From the NCBI RefSeq assembly GCF_021353265.1, contig NZ_JAJTWU010000001.1, positions 853,107-917,106 on the forward strand: a DNA stretch of 64,000 nt, written 5' to 3'. The notes beneath the pieces were generated by a model that saw only the letters and a program-made list of their open reading frames with translations, was not told the origin of the DNA and searched no databases. Each line of letters starts with the position of its first letter. The stretch's first letter is position 1. The translations under genes and the position numbers were made by a program. This DNA comes from Pelomonas cellulosilytica. GTDB lineage: Bacteria; Pseudomonadota; Gammaproteobacteria; Burkholderiales; Burkholderiaceae_C. Positions 50,269 to 63,538 of the stretch are shown here, one piece after another.

Positions 50269-50298
50269 AAAAGCCCCGTGGGCCGCAGGCCACGGGGC
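50269..50298 (-). terminator. Intrinsic terminator of the cold-shock gene
   Basis: On the minus strand GCCCCGTGG and CCACGGGGC form a nine-base stem followed by TTTTGC. It starts about 20 bases past the csp stop. Confidence 0.85.
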
Positions 50299-50316
50299 TG
50301 TCAGAAAACGGGGGAG

Positions 50317-50559
50317 TCAGGAGGCCTGGGGCTGCTCGAGGCTGCGGGCAGCCTCCATCGGCGTGATGTTCTGCGCCAATTGACCCTTGGGGCCTTGCAC
50401 GAGGTCGAACTGGACCTGGCTGCCCTGCTTCAGCGTCCGGAAGCCTTCCATCTGGATCGCCGAGAAATGGGCGAAGACGTCATCGCCGCCGGCTTCCGGC
50501 TCGATGAAACCAAAGCCCTTGGCATCGTTGAACCACTTGACTTTGCCGAGTGCCATCAT
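50317..50559 (-). CDS. Cold-shock domain protein
   Basis: An 80-residue CspA-family protein: [21 protein letters not shown] carries RNP1 (KGFGFI), and DVFAHFSAI is RNP2, followed by a short tail ([13 protein letters not shown]). It binds single-stranded nucleic acid, probably as an RNA chaperone. ATG 50559 is chosen because GGAG lies five bases upstream; 50556 is equally close to the domain. The 180-base gap to clpS contains its leader. Confidence 0.93.
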   Translation of the reverse strand: MMALGKVKWFNDAKGFGFIEPEAGGDDVFAHFSAIQMEGFRTLKQGSQVQFDLVQGPKGQLAQNITPMEAARSLEQPQAS

Positions 50560-50743
50560 TTTGTCTCCATTGTTGTGGCTCCTCCCGACGGAGGCGGACC
50601 GGATTCTGGTGACGTGGTTCACGCCGTCAATTTGGGACCTTCCCCGGGCGGGTTGACCCGGGGATGCTGGCTTGCAAATTGCTCCTTCGTCACCAACTGC
50701 CCGCCATCGGTGGGGGAAACACCCCCGTCGATAGAATCGATCC

Positions 50744-51120
50744 ATGCCTGTGCTGTCCGTTTTTTCACCGCGAAACCAGTCGGCTCCGCCCCCGCCCTCA
50801 CCGCCGCCGAGGCCGGGCCGGGACGAAGGCGACGGCGCGGTCGTCGTCGAGCGTCAGACCCAGAAGACCGAGCCGCCACGGCTCTATCAGGTGCTGCTGC
50901 TGAACGATGACTTCACGCCGATGGAGTTCGTAGTCATGGTTCTGCAGGAATTTTTCCGGCATGACCTGGATACGGCGACGCAGATCATGCTCAAAATCCA
51001 CCACGAGGGTCGCGGGGTCTGCGGTGTCTTCACCAAGGACGTCGCTGCGACCAAGGTGGAGTTGGTACTGGCCGCCTCCCGGCGTGCCGGCCACCCCCTG
51101 CAGTGCATTATGGAGGCCGC

Positions 51121-51124
<4 letters not shown>
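50744..51124 (+). CDS. clpS: ATP-dependent Clp protease adaptor ClpS
   Basis: A 126-residue adaptor delivering N-degron substrates to ClpAP. After a Pro-rich disordered start, [21 protein letters not shown] is the ClpS core with the ND-D substrate-binding loop, followed by [15 protein letters not shown]. The stop overlaps the clpA ATG by four bases, the usual clpS-clpA arrangement. Confidence 0.95.
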
Positions 51125-53445
<2,321 letters not shown>

Positions 53446-53463
53446 GTTCGGGGTCTCAGATCA

Positions 53464-53489
53464 GCAAGGGGCGCTTCGGCGCCCCTTGC
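53464..53489. terminator. Hairpin with UUCG tetraloop between clpA and mtfA
   Basis: A perfect 11-base stem GCAAGGGGCGC / GCGCCCCTTGC closed by a C(TTCG)G tetraloop, placed between two convergent genes. Only a short T-rich stretch follows, so it may act in both directions. Confidence 0.8.
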
Positions 53490-53500
53490 GCTTTGTGTGA

Positions 53501-54277
53501 TCAGGTGGCCGGGTCCTGCCTGAAGAAGCCGGCCAGAAGCTCGTACATCGCCGGCTCCTCGGCGCGCATTGCGGCCGGCGCGACGAAGAAGGCCTCGACG
53601 GCCACGGCGAAGAACTCCTCGACCGCCTCGGCGCCATAGGGGTCGATCAGCGTCTCCCCGCCCGCGTCGACGCGTTGGCAGAACTTCTCCCATTCCGCGT
53701 CGATGACAGCGATCCACTGCTCCCGCTCGGCCGGGCCCAGCGGTGGTACGCCATCCGCCTCGCCGTCGCGCATGTCGATGACATGCGCGAACTCGTGGAT
53801 GACGACGTTGTAGACCTCGTCCTTGCCGAACAGCGTCGGGTCGTTGCTGACGGCGATGGCATTCCAGCTCAGCATCAGCGGGCCGCCTTCCATGGCCTCG
53901 CCGGCCAGTTCCTCGTCGTACTCGTGGACGATGCCGTCTTCATCTTCGACACGTCGTTGGGCGACGACCTCTCCCTCGTGCATGACGATGCCGACGAAAC
54001 CGTCGTACCAACCCAGGCCCAGGCGCAACACCGGCAGGCAGGCCTGCGCGGCCACGGCCACGGCGACCTCGTCGGTGACCTCGAAGCCACCGGCACCGTG
54101 GAACTCCTTGCTGGCCAGGAACAGGCTGCAGAGCCGGCGCAGCTCGGCCAGGTCGTCGGCACTGCGCAGCGCCAGGAACGGGTAGCGCAGCAGCGTCAGC
54201 TGCCACAGCGCGTCGGGGATGGTGTGGCGCTCGATCGCGCGCTGCTCGCGCCAGCGGCGCCAGGCGTCGAGGATCAC
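53501..54277 (-). CDS. mtfA: Zinc-dependent peptidase MtfA
   Basis: A 258-residue MtfA/glucose-regulated metallopeptidase. The zinc motif is HEFAH (H161, E162, H165) within VYNVVIHEFAHVIDMRDGEADGVP, and a second Glu follows in the family. In enterobacteria MtfA binds the repressor Mlc; no Mlc homologue is visible here. Its start overlaps the lpxH stop by four bases. Last gene of the five-gene minus-strand run. Confidence 0.9.
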   Translation of the reverse strand: MILDAWRRWREQRAIERHTIPDALWQLTLLRYPFLALRSADDLAELRRLCSLFLASKEFHGAGGFEVTDEVAVAVAAQACLPVLRLGLGWYDGFVGIVMHEGEVVAQRRVEDEDGIVHEYDEELAGEAMEGGPLMLSWNAIAVSNDPTLFGKDEVYNVVIHEFAHVIDMRDGEADGVPPLGPAEREQWIAVIDAEWEKFCQRVDAGGETLIDPYGAEAVEEFFAVAVEAFFVAPAAMRAEEPAMYELLAGFFRQDPAT

Positions 54278-55020
54278 AGTGCGAGTCGTTGCAGGCCGGC
54301 GGTCGACAGGCGGATCACGTCCCCGCGAGGTGGCGCTGCGTCGAAATCCCAGTCCGACAGCACGACACGCCGCATCCCGCCGCCCAGGTCGTGTACCGAC
54401 GGCCGGTGCGTGTGGCCGTGGATCAGCGTCGGAGCGCCGGCTTCATTCAGCAGCGCGCGGCAGGTGTTGCCGTCGAGGTCGGTAGACATGAGCTGCTCGG
54501 CCTGGGCGACCTTGCTGGCCTCGCGCATCTGCCTTGCCAGCGCCTGCCGGGCCGCCAGCGGCTGGGCCAGCAACTGCGCCTGCCAGTCCGGCGAGCGCAC
54601 CTGCCGGCGGAACGCCTGATAGGCGGTGTCGTCCAGGCATTGCGCGTCGCCATGCACCAGCAGCCAGCGCTGCCCGAAGGCGTCGAGCACAGTCGGGTCG
54701 GGTAGCGCCGTCATGCCGCTGGCGGCGAGCATGTCGGCGCCAACGAGGAAGTCGCGGTTGCCCGCCATGAAGAACAGCTCCAGCCGCTCGCTGGCCGCCT
54801 GCAGCAACGTGACGACGCTGCGCTCGAAGGGTTCATGGCGGGCATCATCGCCGACCCAGACCTCGAAGATGTCGCCGAGCAGCAGCACCGCCTGGGCGGG
54901 CGTCTCGGCGAGATGCCGGTCCAGGCGCGCCAGCGTGCGCGGCGTGTCCGGCCCGAGGTGCAGGTCGGACAGCAGGTCGACCTGCTGCCAGTGCGCCGGG
55001 GCCGTCAGCGTGTGGATCAA
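54274..55020 (-). CDS. lpxH: UDP-2,3-diacylglucosamine diphosphatase
   Basis: A 248-residue metallophosphoesterase of lipid A synthesis making lipid X. Metal motifs: [33 protein letters not shown] and [11 protein letters not shown]. These match LpxH. The four-base overlaps with ppiB and mtfA place it inside a compact operon; separation from lpxK at 22 kb is normal. Confidence 0.94.
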   Translation of the reverse strand: MIHTLTAPAHWQQVDLLSDLHLGPDTPRTLARLDRHLAETPAQAVLLLGDIFEVWVGDDARHEPFERSVVTLLQAASERLELFFMAGNRDFLVGADMLAASGMTALPDPTVLDAFGQRWLLVHGDAQCLDDTAYQAFRRQVRSPDWQAQLLAQPLAARQALARQMREASKVAQAEQLMSTDLDGNTCRALLNEAGAPTLIHGHTHRPSVHDLGGGMRRVVLSDWDFDAAPPRGDVIRLSTAGLQRLAL

Positions 55021-55514
55021 ACCTCTTCGGCCTTCTCGATGACGACGTCATCGACCGGCACGTCGCCATGGCCGCCGCGGCCGGCGGTGCGGACCTTCTC
55101 GATCTTGTCGACGACGTCCTGGCCTTGAACGACCTTGCCGAACACGGCATAGCCCCAGCCGGACGGCGACTCGGACTTGAAGTCCAGGAAGCCGTTGTTC
55201 GTCGTGTTGATGAAGAACTGCGCCGTGGCTGAGTGCGGCGCACTCGTGCGCGCCATGGCCAGCGTGTAGTGGGCGTTCTTCAGGCCGTTGTTGGCCTCGT
55301 TCTGGATCGGCGCGTCGGTGGCTTTTTGCTTCATACCCGGCTCGAAGCCGCCGCCCTGGATCATGAAGCCCTTGATGACGCGGTGGAACACGGTGCCGTT
55401 GTAGTGCCCCTTGCGGACGTAGGCCAGGAAGTTCTCGACGGACTGGGGTGCCTTCTCGGCATCGAGTTCGATGAGGATGTCGCCGTGGTTGGTGGTGAGT
55501 TTGACTTGGCTCAT
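55017..55514 (-). CDS. ppiB: Cytoplasmic peptidyl-prolyl isomerase (cyclophilin)
   Basis: A 165-residue cyclophilin without a signal peptide: [42 protein letters not shown] and [20 protein letters not shown] are the cyclophilin core with the FHRV and FINT active-site segments. It catalyses proline isomerisation in the cytoplasm. Four-base overlap with the periplasmic paralogue upstream suggests local duplication. Confidence 0.93.
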   Translation of the reverse strand: MSQVKLTTNHGDILIELDAEKAPQSVENFLAYVRKGHYNGTVFHRVIKGFMIQGGGFEPGMKQKATDAPIQNEANNGLKNAHYTLAMARTSAPHSATAQFFINTTNNGFLDFKSESPSGWGYAVFGKVVQGQDVVDKIEKVRTAGRGGHGDVPVDDVVIEKAEEV

Positions 55515-56071
55515 TGTTTGGCGGGCTCGACGAGAGCCTTGGTGATGAAGATGGGCTTGACGGGCAGGTTCTCGTGCATGCCCGCCGACTTGGTGTCGAC
55601 GGCGCGGATCTTGTCGACCACGTCCATGCCGTCGACGACCTGGCCGAAGACCGCATAACCGCTGCGCCGGTCGGTCGGCTCGCCGTCGAGGAAGAAGTTA
55701 TCGACGACGTTGATGAAGAACTGCGACGTCGCGGAATTTGGATCGCCGGTGCGCGCCATCGCCACCGTGCCGCGCAGGTTCTGCAGGCCGTTGTGGGCCT
55801 CCAGCGGGATGGGCGGCTTGGTCGGGCGCTGGTTCAGCTTGGCGTCGTAGCCGCCGGTCTGCACCATGAAGTTCGGAATGACGCGGTGGAAGATGACGCC
55901 GTTGTAGTGGCCGGCCTTGACGTACTGCAGGAAGTTGGCGACCGACTTGGGCGCCTTCTCGGCATTCAGCTCGATGCGAATGTCGCCTTCGGTGGTCTGC
56001 AGCTTGACGGTCTGCGCCGTGGCGCTGGCGGTGGCGAGCAGGGCGGCGAGGAAGAGCGCGATCTTGGTCAT
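55511..56071 (-). CDS. ppiA: Periplasmic peptidyl-prolyl isomerase (cyclophilin)
   Basis: A 186-residue cyclophilin with a signal peptide ([20 protein letters not shown]), then the same core as its neighbour: [31 protein letters not shown] and [12 protein letters not shown]. It is predicted to fold exported proteins in the periplasm. It follows the TPR gene by one base. Confidence 0.93.
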   Translation of the reverse strand: MTKIALFLAALLATASATAQTVKLQTTEGDIRIELNAEKAPKSVANFLQYVKAGHYNGVIFHRVIPNFMVQTGGYDAKLNQRPTKPPIPLEAHNGLQNLRGTVAMARTGDPNSATSQFFINVVDNFFLDGEPTDRRSGYAVFGQVVDGMDVVDKIRAVDTKSAGMHENLPVKPIFITKALVEPAKQ

Positions 56072-56072
56072 G

Positions 56073-56591
56073 TCAGCGGACTTTTGTGAGGGTGCCGGTC
56101 AGGGCGAGCGTGCGGCTGATCTTGCCGGCCAGCGCGTCGCTGGGGGCAACGGCGGCCTTCTGCGCGCGCTGGTAAGCGCGCAGTGCCAGGCGCAGCAGCA
56201 CGTCGCCGAGGTTTTCCTGTGCCTGCGCATGGTCGGGCTGAAGCCGCAGTGCCTGCTGCAGCGCGGCCTGCGCCTCGTCCAGTTCGCCGGCCGCGGCGTG
56301 CAACACGGCGAGATTGTTATAGGGGTCGGCGAGGTCGGGGAAGTCCTGCGTCAGTCGCGTGAAGAGCTCGAGCGCCTGCGCACGATCGCCGAGCTCCATG
56401 CGCATGACACCCAGCGCGAACCGCAACTGCAGATCGTCGGGCGTGCGGGCCAGCGCCTGCTGGAGTTGCTCGACGGCCTCGGTCTTCTGGCCGGCCAGCC
56501 ACAGCCTTTGAGCATTCGACAGATCGTCGGCTTGGGCCGGCGCTGCGGCCAAGGCGGCGAGCAGCACCAGGGTGGGAAAGGGCAGGCGCAT
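56073..56591 (-). CDS. Secreted tetratricopeptide-repeat protein
   Basis: A 172-residue protein with a signal peptide (LPFPTLVLLAALAAAPAQA) and three to four TPR units (for example NAQRLWLAGQKTEAVEQLQQAL, DPYNNLAVLHAAAGELDEAQAALQQALRLQPDHAQAQENLG in pieces). It is likely a periplasmic scaffold. First gene of the operon with two cyclophilins, lpxH and mtfA; no specific partner known. Confidence 0.8.
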   Translation of the reverse strand: MRLPFPTLVLLAALAAAPAQADDLSNAQRLWLAGQKTEAVEQLQQALARTPDDLQLRFALGVMRMELGDRAQALELFTRLTQDFPDLADPYNNLAVLHAAAGELDEAQAALQQALRLQPDHAQAQENLGDVLLRLALRAYQRAQKAAVAPSDALAGKISRTLALTGTLTKVR

Positions 56592-56628
56592 GAGGGTTCA
56601 GGGGGAGGGCGGCGTCGGGGGCGGCCGC

Positions 56629-56687
56629 TATACTGAAATCATTCTATGAGCCCCGCCTGGCCGGTCCCGGTGCGGGGCTTCTTGTTG
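56629..56687 (+). promoter_or_regulatory. Leader of cysS with -10 element and hairpin
   Basis: TATACT at 56629-56634 is a good -10. A GC-rich stem AGCCCCGC (56649-56656) / GCGGGGCT (56672-56679) follows within the leader, ending in TTCTTGTT. It might terminate or attenuate before cysS; no T-box or leader peptide was found. Confidence 0.45.
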
Positions 56688-56718
56688 GTGGCGGCTCGCC
56701 CCACGGTTCCTGTTTCCC

Positions 56719-58089
56719 ATGCCCCTGCGCGTCCACAATTCCCTCAGCCGCACCCTCGAAGACTTCAAGCCGCTCGTGCCTGGCCAGGTGCGCATGTACG
56801 TCTGCGGCATCACCGTCTACGACCTGTGCCACATGGGGCACTTGCGTATGAATATGGCGTTCGACGTCATCTATCGCTGGCTGCGCGCCAGTGGTTATGC
56901 CGTCACCTATGTGCGCAACGTGACGGACATCGACGACAAGATCATCAGGCGTGCCGTCGAGCGCGGCATCACGATCCGCCAGCTTACCGAGGAGATGACG
57001 GCGGCGATGCACGAGGATTTCGCCGCGGTCGGCTTGGCTGCCCCGGACCATGAGCCGCGTGCGACCGAGTACGTGCCGCAGATGCTGTCCCTCATCGAGC
57101 GCCTGGAGCAGCGCGGCCTGGCCTACCGGGCCGACGGCGGCGACGTGAACTACGCGGTGCGCAAGTTCGATGGCTACGGCAAGCTCAGCGGCAAGAGCCT
57201 GGACGACCTGCGCGCCGGAGAGCGCGTGGCGGTGGACGACGGCAAGCTCGATCCGCTGGACTTTGTGCTGTGGAAGGCCGCCAAGGCCGACGAGCCGGCT
57301 GATGCCAAGTGGGCCGCGCCCTTCGGCGAAGGCCGCCCCGGCTGGCACATCGAGTGCTCGGCGATGAGCTGTGCGCTGCTGGGCGAGGCCTTCGACATCC
57401 ACGGCGGCGGTGCCGACCTGCAGTTCCCGCACCACGAGAACGAGATCGCGCAGAGCCAGGGGGCCGGCTATCCGTTCGCGACCTACTGGCTGCACAACGG
57501 CTTCCTGAACGTCGACGGCGAGAAGATGTCCAAGAGCTTGGGCAACTTCTTCACCATCCGTGACGTGCTGCAGAAGTTCGACGGCGAGACGCTGCGTTTC
57601 TTCATGCTGCGCACGCACTACCGCCGGCCGTTCAACTTCAGCGACGCGCACCTGGAAGACGCCCGCACCGCGCTGACGCGGCTCTACACCGCGCTGGACA
57701 CCGTGCCGCCCGCTGACGTCGCCATCGACTGGAACGAGCCTGCCGCTGCCACGTTCAAGACGGCGATGGACGAGGACTTCGGCACGCCGGGCGCCATTGC
57801 CGTGCTGTTCGACCTCGCTAACGAAGTCAACCGCGACCGCTCGCCCGAGCGGGCTGGCCTTCTCAAGGCGCTGGCTGGCGTGCTGGGCGTGCTGCAGCAA
57901 GAGCCCAGAGCGTACCTGCAAGGCGGTTCGGGCGATGACGCCGCGTGGATCGAGTCCCGTATCGCGGCCCGTGCCGCGGCCAAGGCCGCGAAGGACTTCG
58001 CCGGTGCCGACGCGATCCGCGCCGAGCTGGCGGACCGGGGCATCACGCTGAAGGACGGCCCTGGCGGCACGACCTGGGTGAAGAGCTGA
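56719..58089 (+). CDS. cysS: Cysteinyl-tRNA synthetase
   Basis: A 456-residue class I synthetase charging tRNA-Cys. The HIGH-type motif is CHMGHLRMN, preceded by YVCGITVYD with a zinc Cys, and WHIECSAM and [14 protein letters not shown] carry the other zinc ligands; the KMSKS motif is [10 protein letters not shown]. Length is normal. The stop overlaps the next ATG by one base. Confidence 0.97.
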   Translation: MPLRVHNSLSRTLEDFKPLVPGQVRMYVCGITVYDLCHMGHLRMNMAFDVIYRWLRASGYAVTYVRNVTDIDDKIIRRAVERGITIRQLTEEMTAAMHEDFAAVGLAAPDHEPRATEYVPQMLSLIERLEQRGLAYRADGGDVNYAVRKFDGYGKLSGKSLDDLRAGERVAVDDGKLDPLDFVLWKAAKADEPADAKWAAPFGEGRPGWHIECSAMSCALLGEAFDIHGGGADLQFPHHENEIAQSQGAGYPFATYWLHNGFLNVDGEKMSKSLGNFFTIRDVLQKFDGETLRFFMLRTHYRRPFNFSDAHLEDARTALTRLYTALDTVPPADVAIDWNEPAAATFKTAMDEDFGTPGAIAVLFDLANEVNRDRSPERAGLLKALAGVLGVLQQEPRAYLQGGSGDDAAWIESRIAARAAAKAAKDFAGADAIRAELADRGITLKDGPGGTTWVKS

Positions 58090-58721
58090 TGTCGCCCGAC
58101 GCGGTGATTCCGTCCTACTGGGACGAGGCCTGTAAGCACCTGGTCAAGCGCGACCGGGTCATGAAGAAGCTCATCCCGCAGTTCGGCGAGGCTCGGCTGC
58201 AGAGCCACGGCGATGCGTTCGCGACGCTAGCCCGCTCCATCGTCGGCCAGCAGATTTCGGTCAAGGCGGCGCAGTCGGTGTGGCACCGGTGGACGGCGCT
58301 GATGCCGAAGTTCCAGCCCGCGGCGGTGCTGGGCCTGGCGGTAGACGACCAGCGCGCCGCCGGCCTGTCGGCCCGCAAGGTCGAGTACCTGCGCGACCTG
58401 GCCGAGCACTTCGATGCCGGCCGCGTGCACGTGCGCCAATGGGCGCAGATGGACGACGAGGCCATCATCGAGGAGCTCGTCGCCATCCGCGGCATCGGTC
58501 GCTGGACGGCCGAGATGTTCCTGATCTTTCATCTGATGCGCCCCAACGTTATGCCGCTGGACGACGTGGGCCTTTTGAAGGGCATCAGCCTCAATTACTT
58601 CTCCGGCGAGCCCGTCTCCCGCGCCGAGGCGCGCGAGGTCGGCGACGCCTGGGCGCCTTATCGCTCGGTGGCGGTTTGGTACATTTGGCGAAGCCTCGAT
58701 CCGCTTCCTGTGGACTATTGA
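58089..58721 (+). CDS. DNA-3-methyladenine glycosylase II (AlkA-type HhH-GPD)
   Basis: A 210-residue base-excision glycosylase removing alkylated purines. The helix-hairpin-helix LVAIRGIGRWTAEMFLIF is followed by the catalytic-Asp segment NVMPLDDVGLLKG. It lacks the N-terminal domain of E. coli AlkA, as do the shorter bacterial homologues. The ATG at 58089 was chosen because it overlaps the cysS stop and the homology begins soon after. Confidence 0.9.
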   Translation: MSPDAVIPSYWDEACKHLVKRDRVMKKLIPQFGEARLQSHGDAFATLARSIVGQQISVKAAQSVWHRWTALMPKFQPAAVLGLAVDDQRAAGLSARKVEYLRDLAEHFDAGRVHVRQWAQMDDEAIIEELVAIRGIGRWTAEMFLIFHLMRPNVMPLDDVGLLKGISLNYFSGEPVSRAEAREVGDAWAPYRSVAVWYIWRSLDPLPVDY

Positions 58722-58825
58722 GGCATTGTTCAATCCGTTAGAGCGGGCCGAGTGCCGGGCCGCTCCCAGCCGGTCTGCATCCCCTTGGGGGATCGGCCGG
58801 TGTACTCACCGGACGAGGGGTCCCA

Positions 58826-59797
<972 letters not shown>

Positions 59798-61129
59798 TCA
59801 CCCCCCCGTCGCGGTCGCCTTCAGTGGCGGCCTCGACTCCACGGCCCTGCTGCACGCCACCACCCGGTCGGGCGCGCACGTCGTCGCACTTCATGTTCAT
59901 CACGGCCTGCAGCCGCAGGCCGACGACTGGGCAGCGCATTGCGAGCACGTCGCTCGCGAGTTGGGCACGGCCTTCGCCTGCACGCGGCTGAGCGGCGCGC
60001 CCCCGCGTGGCGACAGTGTCGAGGCCTGGGCGCGTCAAGGCCGCCACCGTGCGTTGCACGACATGGCTATCGCCGCCAGCGCCGACTTGCTGCTGCTCGC
60101 CCATCATCGTCAGGACCAGGCCGAGACTTTTGTGCTGCAGGCCATGCGTGGTGCGGGCCTGGGCGGCCTTGCCGCGATGCCGCGATTGCAATGGCGGGAC
60201 GGCCTGTGCTGGGCGCGCCCCTGGCTGGCCCAGCCGCGTGACGCGATTCGCGCCTATGCCGAGCAGCATGGCCTGCGCTGGATCGAAGACCCGAGCAACT
60301 CCGAGCCGCGCTTTGCCCGCAACCGACTGCGCCAGACGCTGTGGCCAGCCTTCCCGTCGGCCGAGGCCGGGCTGGCCCGGGCGGCGCGCTGGGCCCAGCA
60401 GGCGGACGCGCTGGCGGCGGAAGTGGCGGCCGAAGACTTGCGTCGACTGTCGACGCCCGAACGCCTCGACCTGGCCGCGTGCTCGCGGCTGTCGCCCGCG
60501 CGGGCCAGCAATGCGTTGCGTGCCTGGCTTGGCGGGCATACGGCCGCGCCGTCCAGCCTTGTTGAACGTCTGCTGGCGGAATGGCGCCACGGCTCGACGG
60601 CGTCATGGCCCGCGCCAGGCGGCGTGCTGCATGCATACCGCGATGGGCTGCATTGGGCTGCCGAAGCGGCGCCGGTTCCGCCACCCGGCATGGTGGATCT
60701 GAGCCGCCCGGGCCTCTACCCGCAGGCCGAATGGCGCGGCGCCTGGCTCGTGGAGGAGGTCGTGTCGCCCGGCCTGGCGCCGGCCCGCCTGACGCAGCTG
60801 GCGCAGCGGGCCAGAGAGGGGGGCGAGCAGTTCCAGCACTCGCCGCGCTCCACGCTGCGCAGCCTGAAGAAGGCCTGTCAGGAGGCCGGTCTGCCGCCAT
60901 GGCGGCGCGGCGGGCCGCTGCTGTTCGACGGGCCGCTGCTGGTGGCGGTTGCGGGCCTGGGCATGGATGCCCGTGCCTTCGCAAAGGAAGGAGAGCCGCA
61001 GCTGGCGATAAGCTGGCTGGAGGATTCAGCCTTGCCTCAGCGCGAAGCCGGGCAGGAAGCCTCCGCTTAAAATCGCAGGCTCGGGAGCGTGCCGTCCTGG
61101 CGGCTCCCCTTCAGCCTTCGCTCAAACAC

Positions 61130-62404
61130 ATGGCTCTGATCGTCCACAAGTACGGCGGCACCTCGATGGGGTCCACCGATCGCATCCGCAACGTCGCCAA
61201 GCGCGTCGCCAAATGGGTGCGCGCCGGCCACCAACTGGTGGTCGTGCCCTCGGCGATGAGCGGCGAGACCAATCGCCTGCTCGGACTGGCCAAGGAGTTG
61301 TCGCCCGCGAGCACGACGCCCGAAGTCATGCGCGAGCTCGACATGATCGCCTCCACCGGTGAGCAGGTTTCCGTGGGGTTGCTGGCGATCGCGTTGCAGG
61401 CCGAAGGCATTCCCTCGGTCAGCTACACCGGCTGGCAGGTGCCGGTGGCGACCGATTCGTCGTACACCAAGGCCCGCATCGAGAGCATCGACGACCAGCG
61501 TGTGCGCGCGGACCTCGCCGCCGGCAAGGTGGTGGTGGTGGCGGGCTTCCAGGGCGTCGATGCACAGAACAACATCACGACGCTGGGCCGTGGCGGCTCC
61601 GACACGTCGGCCGTGGCGATTGCCGCTGCGATGAAGGCCGACGAGTGCCTGATCTACACCGACGTGGACGGCGTCTACACGACCGACCCGCGCATCGTCC
61701 CCGAGGCGCGCCGCCTGCACACCATCAGCTTCGAAGAGATGCTGGAGATGGCGTCGCTGGGCTCCAAGATCCTGCAGATCCGCTCGGTGGAGTTTGCCGG
61801 CAAGTACAAGGTGCCGCTGCGCGTGCTGTCCAGCTTCACGCCTTGGGACATCGACATCAACGAGGAAGCCAAGTCCGGCACCCTGATCACTTTCGAAGAG
61901 GACGAGAACATGGAACAAGCCGTCGTTTCGGGCATTGCCTTCAACCGTGACGAGGCCAAGGTGACGCTGTTGGGCGTGCCCGACAAGCCCGGCATCGCCT
62001 TCCAGATCCTCGGCCCGGTGGCCGATGCCAACATCGACATCGACGTCATCATCCAGAACGTGTCTCACGACGGGAAGACGGACTTCTCGTTCACCGTGCA
62101 CCGCAACGACTATGCGCGCACGATGGAGCTGCTTCAGAACACCGTCGGCCCGGCCACAAATGCCGCCAAGGTTGCCGGCGACCCGAAGATCTGCAAGGTG
62201 TCCATTGTCGGTATCGGCATGCGCTCGCACGTCGGCGTGGCCAGCAAGATGTTCCGCGCGCTGAGCGAGGAGGGCATCAACATCCAGATGATCTCCACCA
62301 GCGAGATCAAGACGAGCGTTGTCATCGACGAGAAGTACATGGAGCTGGCCGTTCGTGCGCTTCACAAGGCCTTCGACCTGGACCAGGAAGCAACGGCCGC
62401 CTGA
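61130..62404 (+). CDS. lysC: Aspartate kinase
   Basis: A 424-residue monofunctional aspartokinase. MALIVHKYGGTSMGSTDRI is the catalytic start, RGGSDTSAVA and YTDVDGVYTTDPR are in the kinase domain, and two ACT domains follow (VTLLGVPDKPGIAF and VSIVGIGMRSHVGVA), implying feedback control by lysine and/or threonine. It makes aspartyl phosphate for lysine, threonine, methionine and diaminopimelate. The larger frame running through tilS is not used. Confidence 0.96.
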   Translation: MALIVHKYGGTSMGSTDRIRNVAKRVAKWVRAGHQLVVVPSAMSGETNRLLGLAKELSPASTTPEVMRELDMIASTGEQVSVGLLAIALQAEGIPSVSYTGWQVPVATDSSYTKARIESIDDQRVRADLAAGKVVVVAGFQGVDAQNNITTLGRGGSDTSAVAIAAAMKADECLIYTDVDGVYTTDPRIVPEARRLHTISFEEMLEMASLGSKILQIRSVEFAGKYKVPLRVLSSFTPWDIDINEEAKSGTLITFEEDENMEQAVVSGIAFNRDEAKVTLLGVPDKPGIAFQILGPVADANIDIDVIIQNVSHDGKTDFSFTVHRNDYARTMELLQNTVGPATNAAKVAGDPKICKVSIVGIGMRSHVGVASKMFRALSEEGINIQMISTSEIKTSVVIDEKYMELAVRALHKAFDLDQEATAA

Positions 62405-62451
62405 TTTCTGTCGGAACAGGCTGCGCACTGGTATAGAATGTGCGGCTTGCT

Positions 62452-62544
62452 GGAGTCGTGACCGAGTGGCCGAAGGTGCTCCCCTGCTAAGGGAGTATGT
62501 GGGCAAAACCTGCATCGAGGGTTCGAATCCCTCCGACTCCGCCA
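62452..62544 (+). tRNA. tRNA-Ser (anticodon GCU)
   Basis: A 93-base class II tRNA: acceptor arm GGAGTCG paired with CGACTCC, then G and encoded CCA; anticodon loop CTGCTAA reads GCU for AGY serine codons; the long variable arm is present; T-loop GGTTCGAATCC. TATAGAAT about 14 bases upstream fits a -10. It is the likely integration target of the element that follows. Confidence 0.96.
62520..62544 (+). other. Probable attachment site (attL) at the tRNA-Ser 3' end
   Basis: The T-arm and acceptor 3' part of the tRNA, the usual crossover region of P4-type integrases, stand ~200 bases before an integrase gene. The second copy (attR) would be beyond the window, so this is inference. Confidence 0.4.
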
Positions 62545-62588
62545 AAGATCAGTTCCGGGACGTCTTCTGAAGTCCCATCAGGAACTAG

Positions 62589-62625
62589 AAAAAGCCCGTT
62601 TTCCCCAGTGGAGACGGGCTTTTTT
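62589..62625 (+). terminator. Intrinsic terminator of tRNA-Ser
   Basis: AGCCCGT pairs with ACGGGCT around a short loop, with A-run before and six T residues after, 45 bases past the tRNA. Confidence 0.88.
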
Positions 62626-62679
62626 GCTTCCTGGCGTCCAGCGGCGTCCGTAGCAGCCCACGCGCCATGGGTGTACGGT

Positions 62680-62713
62680 TGGGGGTACTTTCAAAACGAG
62701 CTGGGGGTACTTT
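62680..62713 (+). repeat. Direct repeats upstream of the integrase
   Basis: TGGGGGTACTTT occurs at 62680-62691 and again at 62702-62713, 22 bases apart (two helical turns), immediately before the integrase. Similar G-rich repeats precede integrases at island ends and may be arm-type binding sites. Confidence 0.75.
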
Positions 62714-62740
62714 TCCTTGGCTCCAATGAAGGAGCCCGTC

Positions 62741-63538
62741 ATGGCCCTCACCGACACCGCCATCAAGCAGCTCAAAGCTGCGGAGAAGCCCTACAAGGTC
62801 GGCGATGACCGCGGCTTGTATCTGCTGGTGAAACCCCAAGGGTCAAAGCTTTGGCGATGGAAGTACCGCCATCAGGGGCAGGAGCGGCTCATGGCCCTGG
62901 GTGGGTACCCCGACGTCTCACTGGCCCAGGCGCGTGAGAAGCGCGAGGAAGTGCGAAAACTGCTCGCGACCGGCGTCGACCCCATGGGGCAGCGTCGAGA
63001 TACCAAAATCGCGCAGCAGATCGCTATGGAGGACTCCTTCGAGGCTATTGCCCGGCAGTGGTGGGATCGCTGGAAGTCCGCGCGCTCCGCTCGACACGCC
63101 GACTACGTGAAGCGCCGGCTTGAGGCGGATGTCTTTCCGATCATCGGTCACCGGCCTGTCGCCGCGCTTGAGGCTGCGGAGCTGGTTTCCATGATGAAGC
63201 GGATTGAAGCGCGCGGAGCGCTCGACATAGCGAAGCGGTCCATGCAGACCTGCGGCCAAGTGTTCCGCTTCGCCATTGCGCACGGGAAGGCTTCACGCAA
63301 TCCGGCAACCGATGTGCGGCCGAGCGATGTGCTGCCATCACGCAAGAAGCAAAACTACGCGCGGGTCAGCGCCCAAGAACTGCCGGACCTTCTGCGCAAG
63401 ATCGAGGTTTACCAGGGTGCTGCCATCACGCGGGCCGCCATGAAGTTGATGGCCATGACGTTCGTGCGAACCAGCGAGCTGATCGGTGCCAGGTGGGAGG
63501 AGTTCGACCTGGACGCAGGTCGCTGGGACATTCCGGCT
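62741..63538 (+). pseudogene. P4-family tyrosine integrase, truncated by an insertion
   Basis: The frame opens at ATG 62741 (AAGGAG upstream) with an N-terminal DUF4102 domain (MALTDTAIKQL, DDRGLYLLVKPQGSKLWR, LGGYPDVSLAQARE), the SAM-like core-binding domain, and the start of the catalytic domain with the first Arg (FVRTSELIGARWEEFD, R243). Homology ends at about residue 266 (GRWDIPA), where foreign sequence begins; the frame then stops at 63691. The H-x-x-R and Tyr nucleophile are missing, so it cannot recombine by itself. A full protein would be about 400 residues. Confidence 0.85.
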
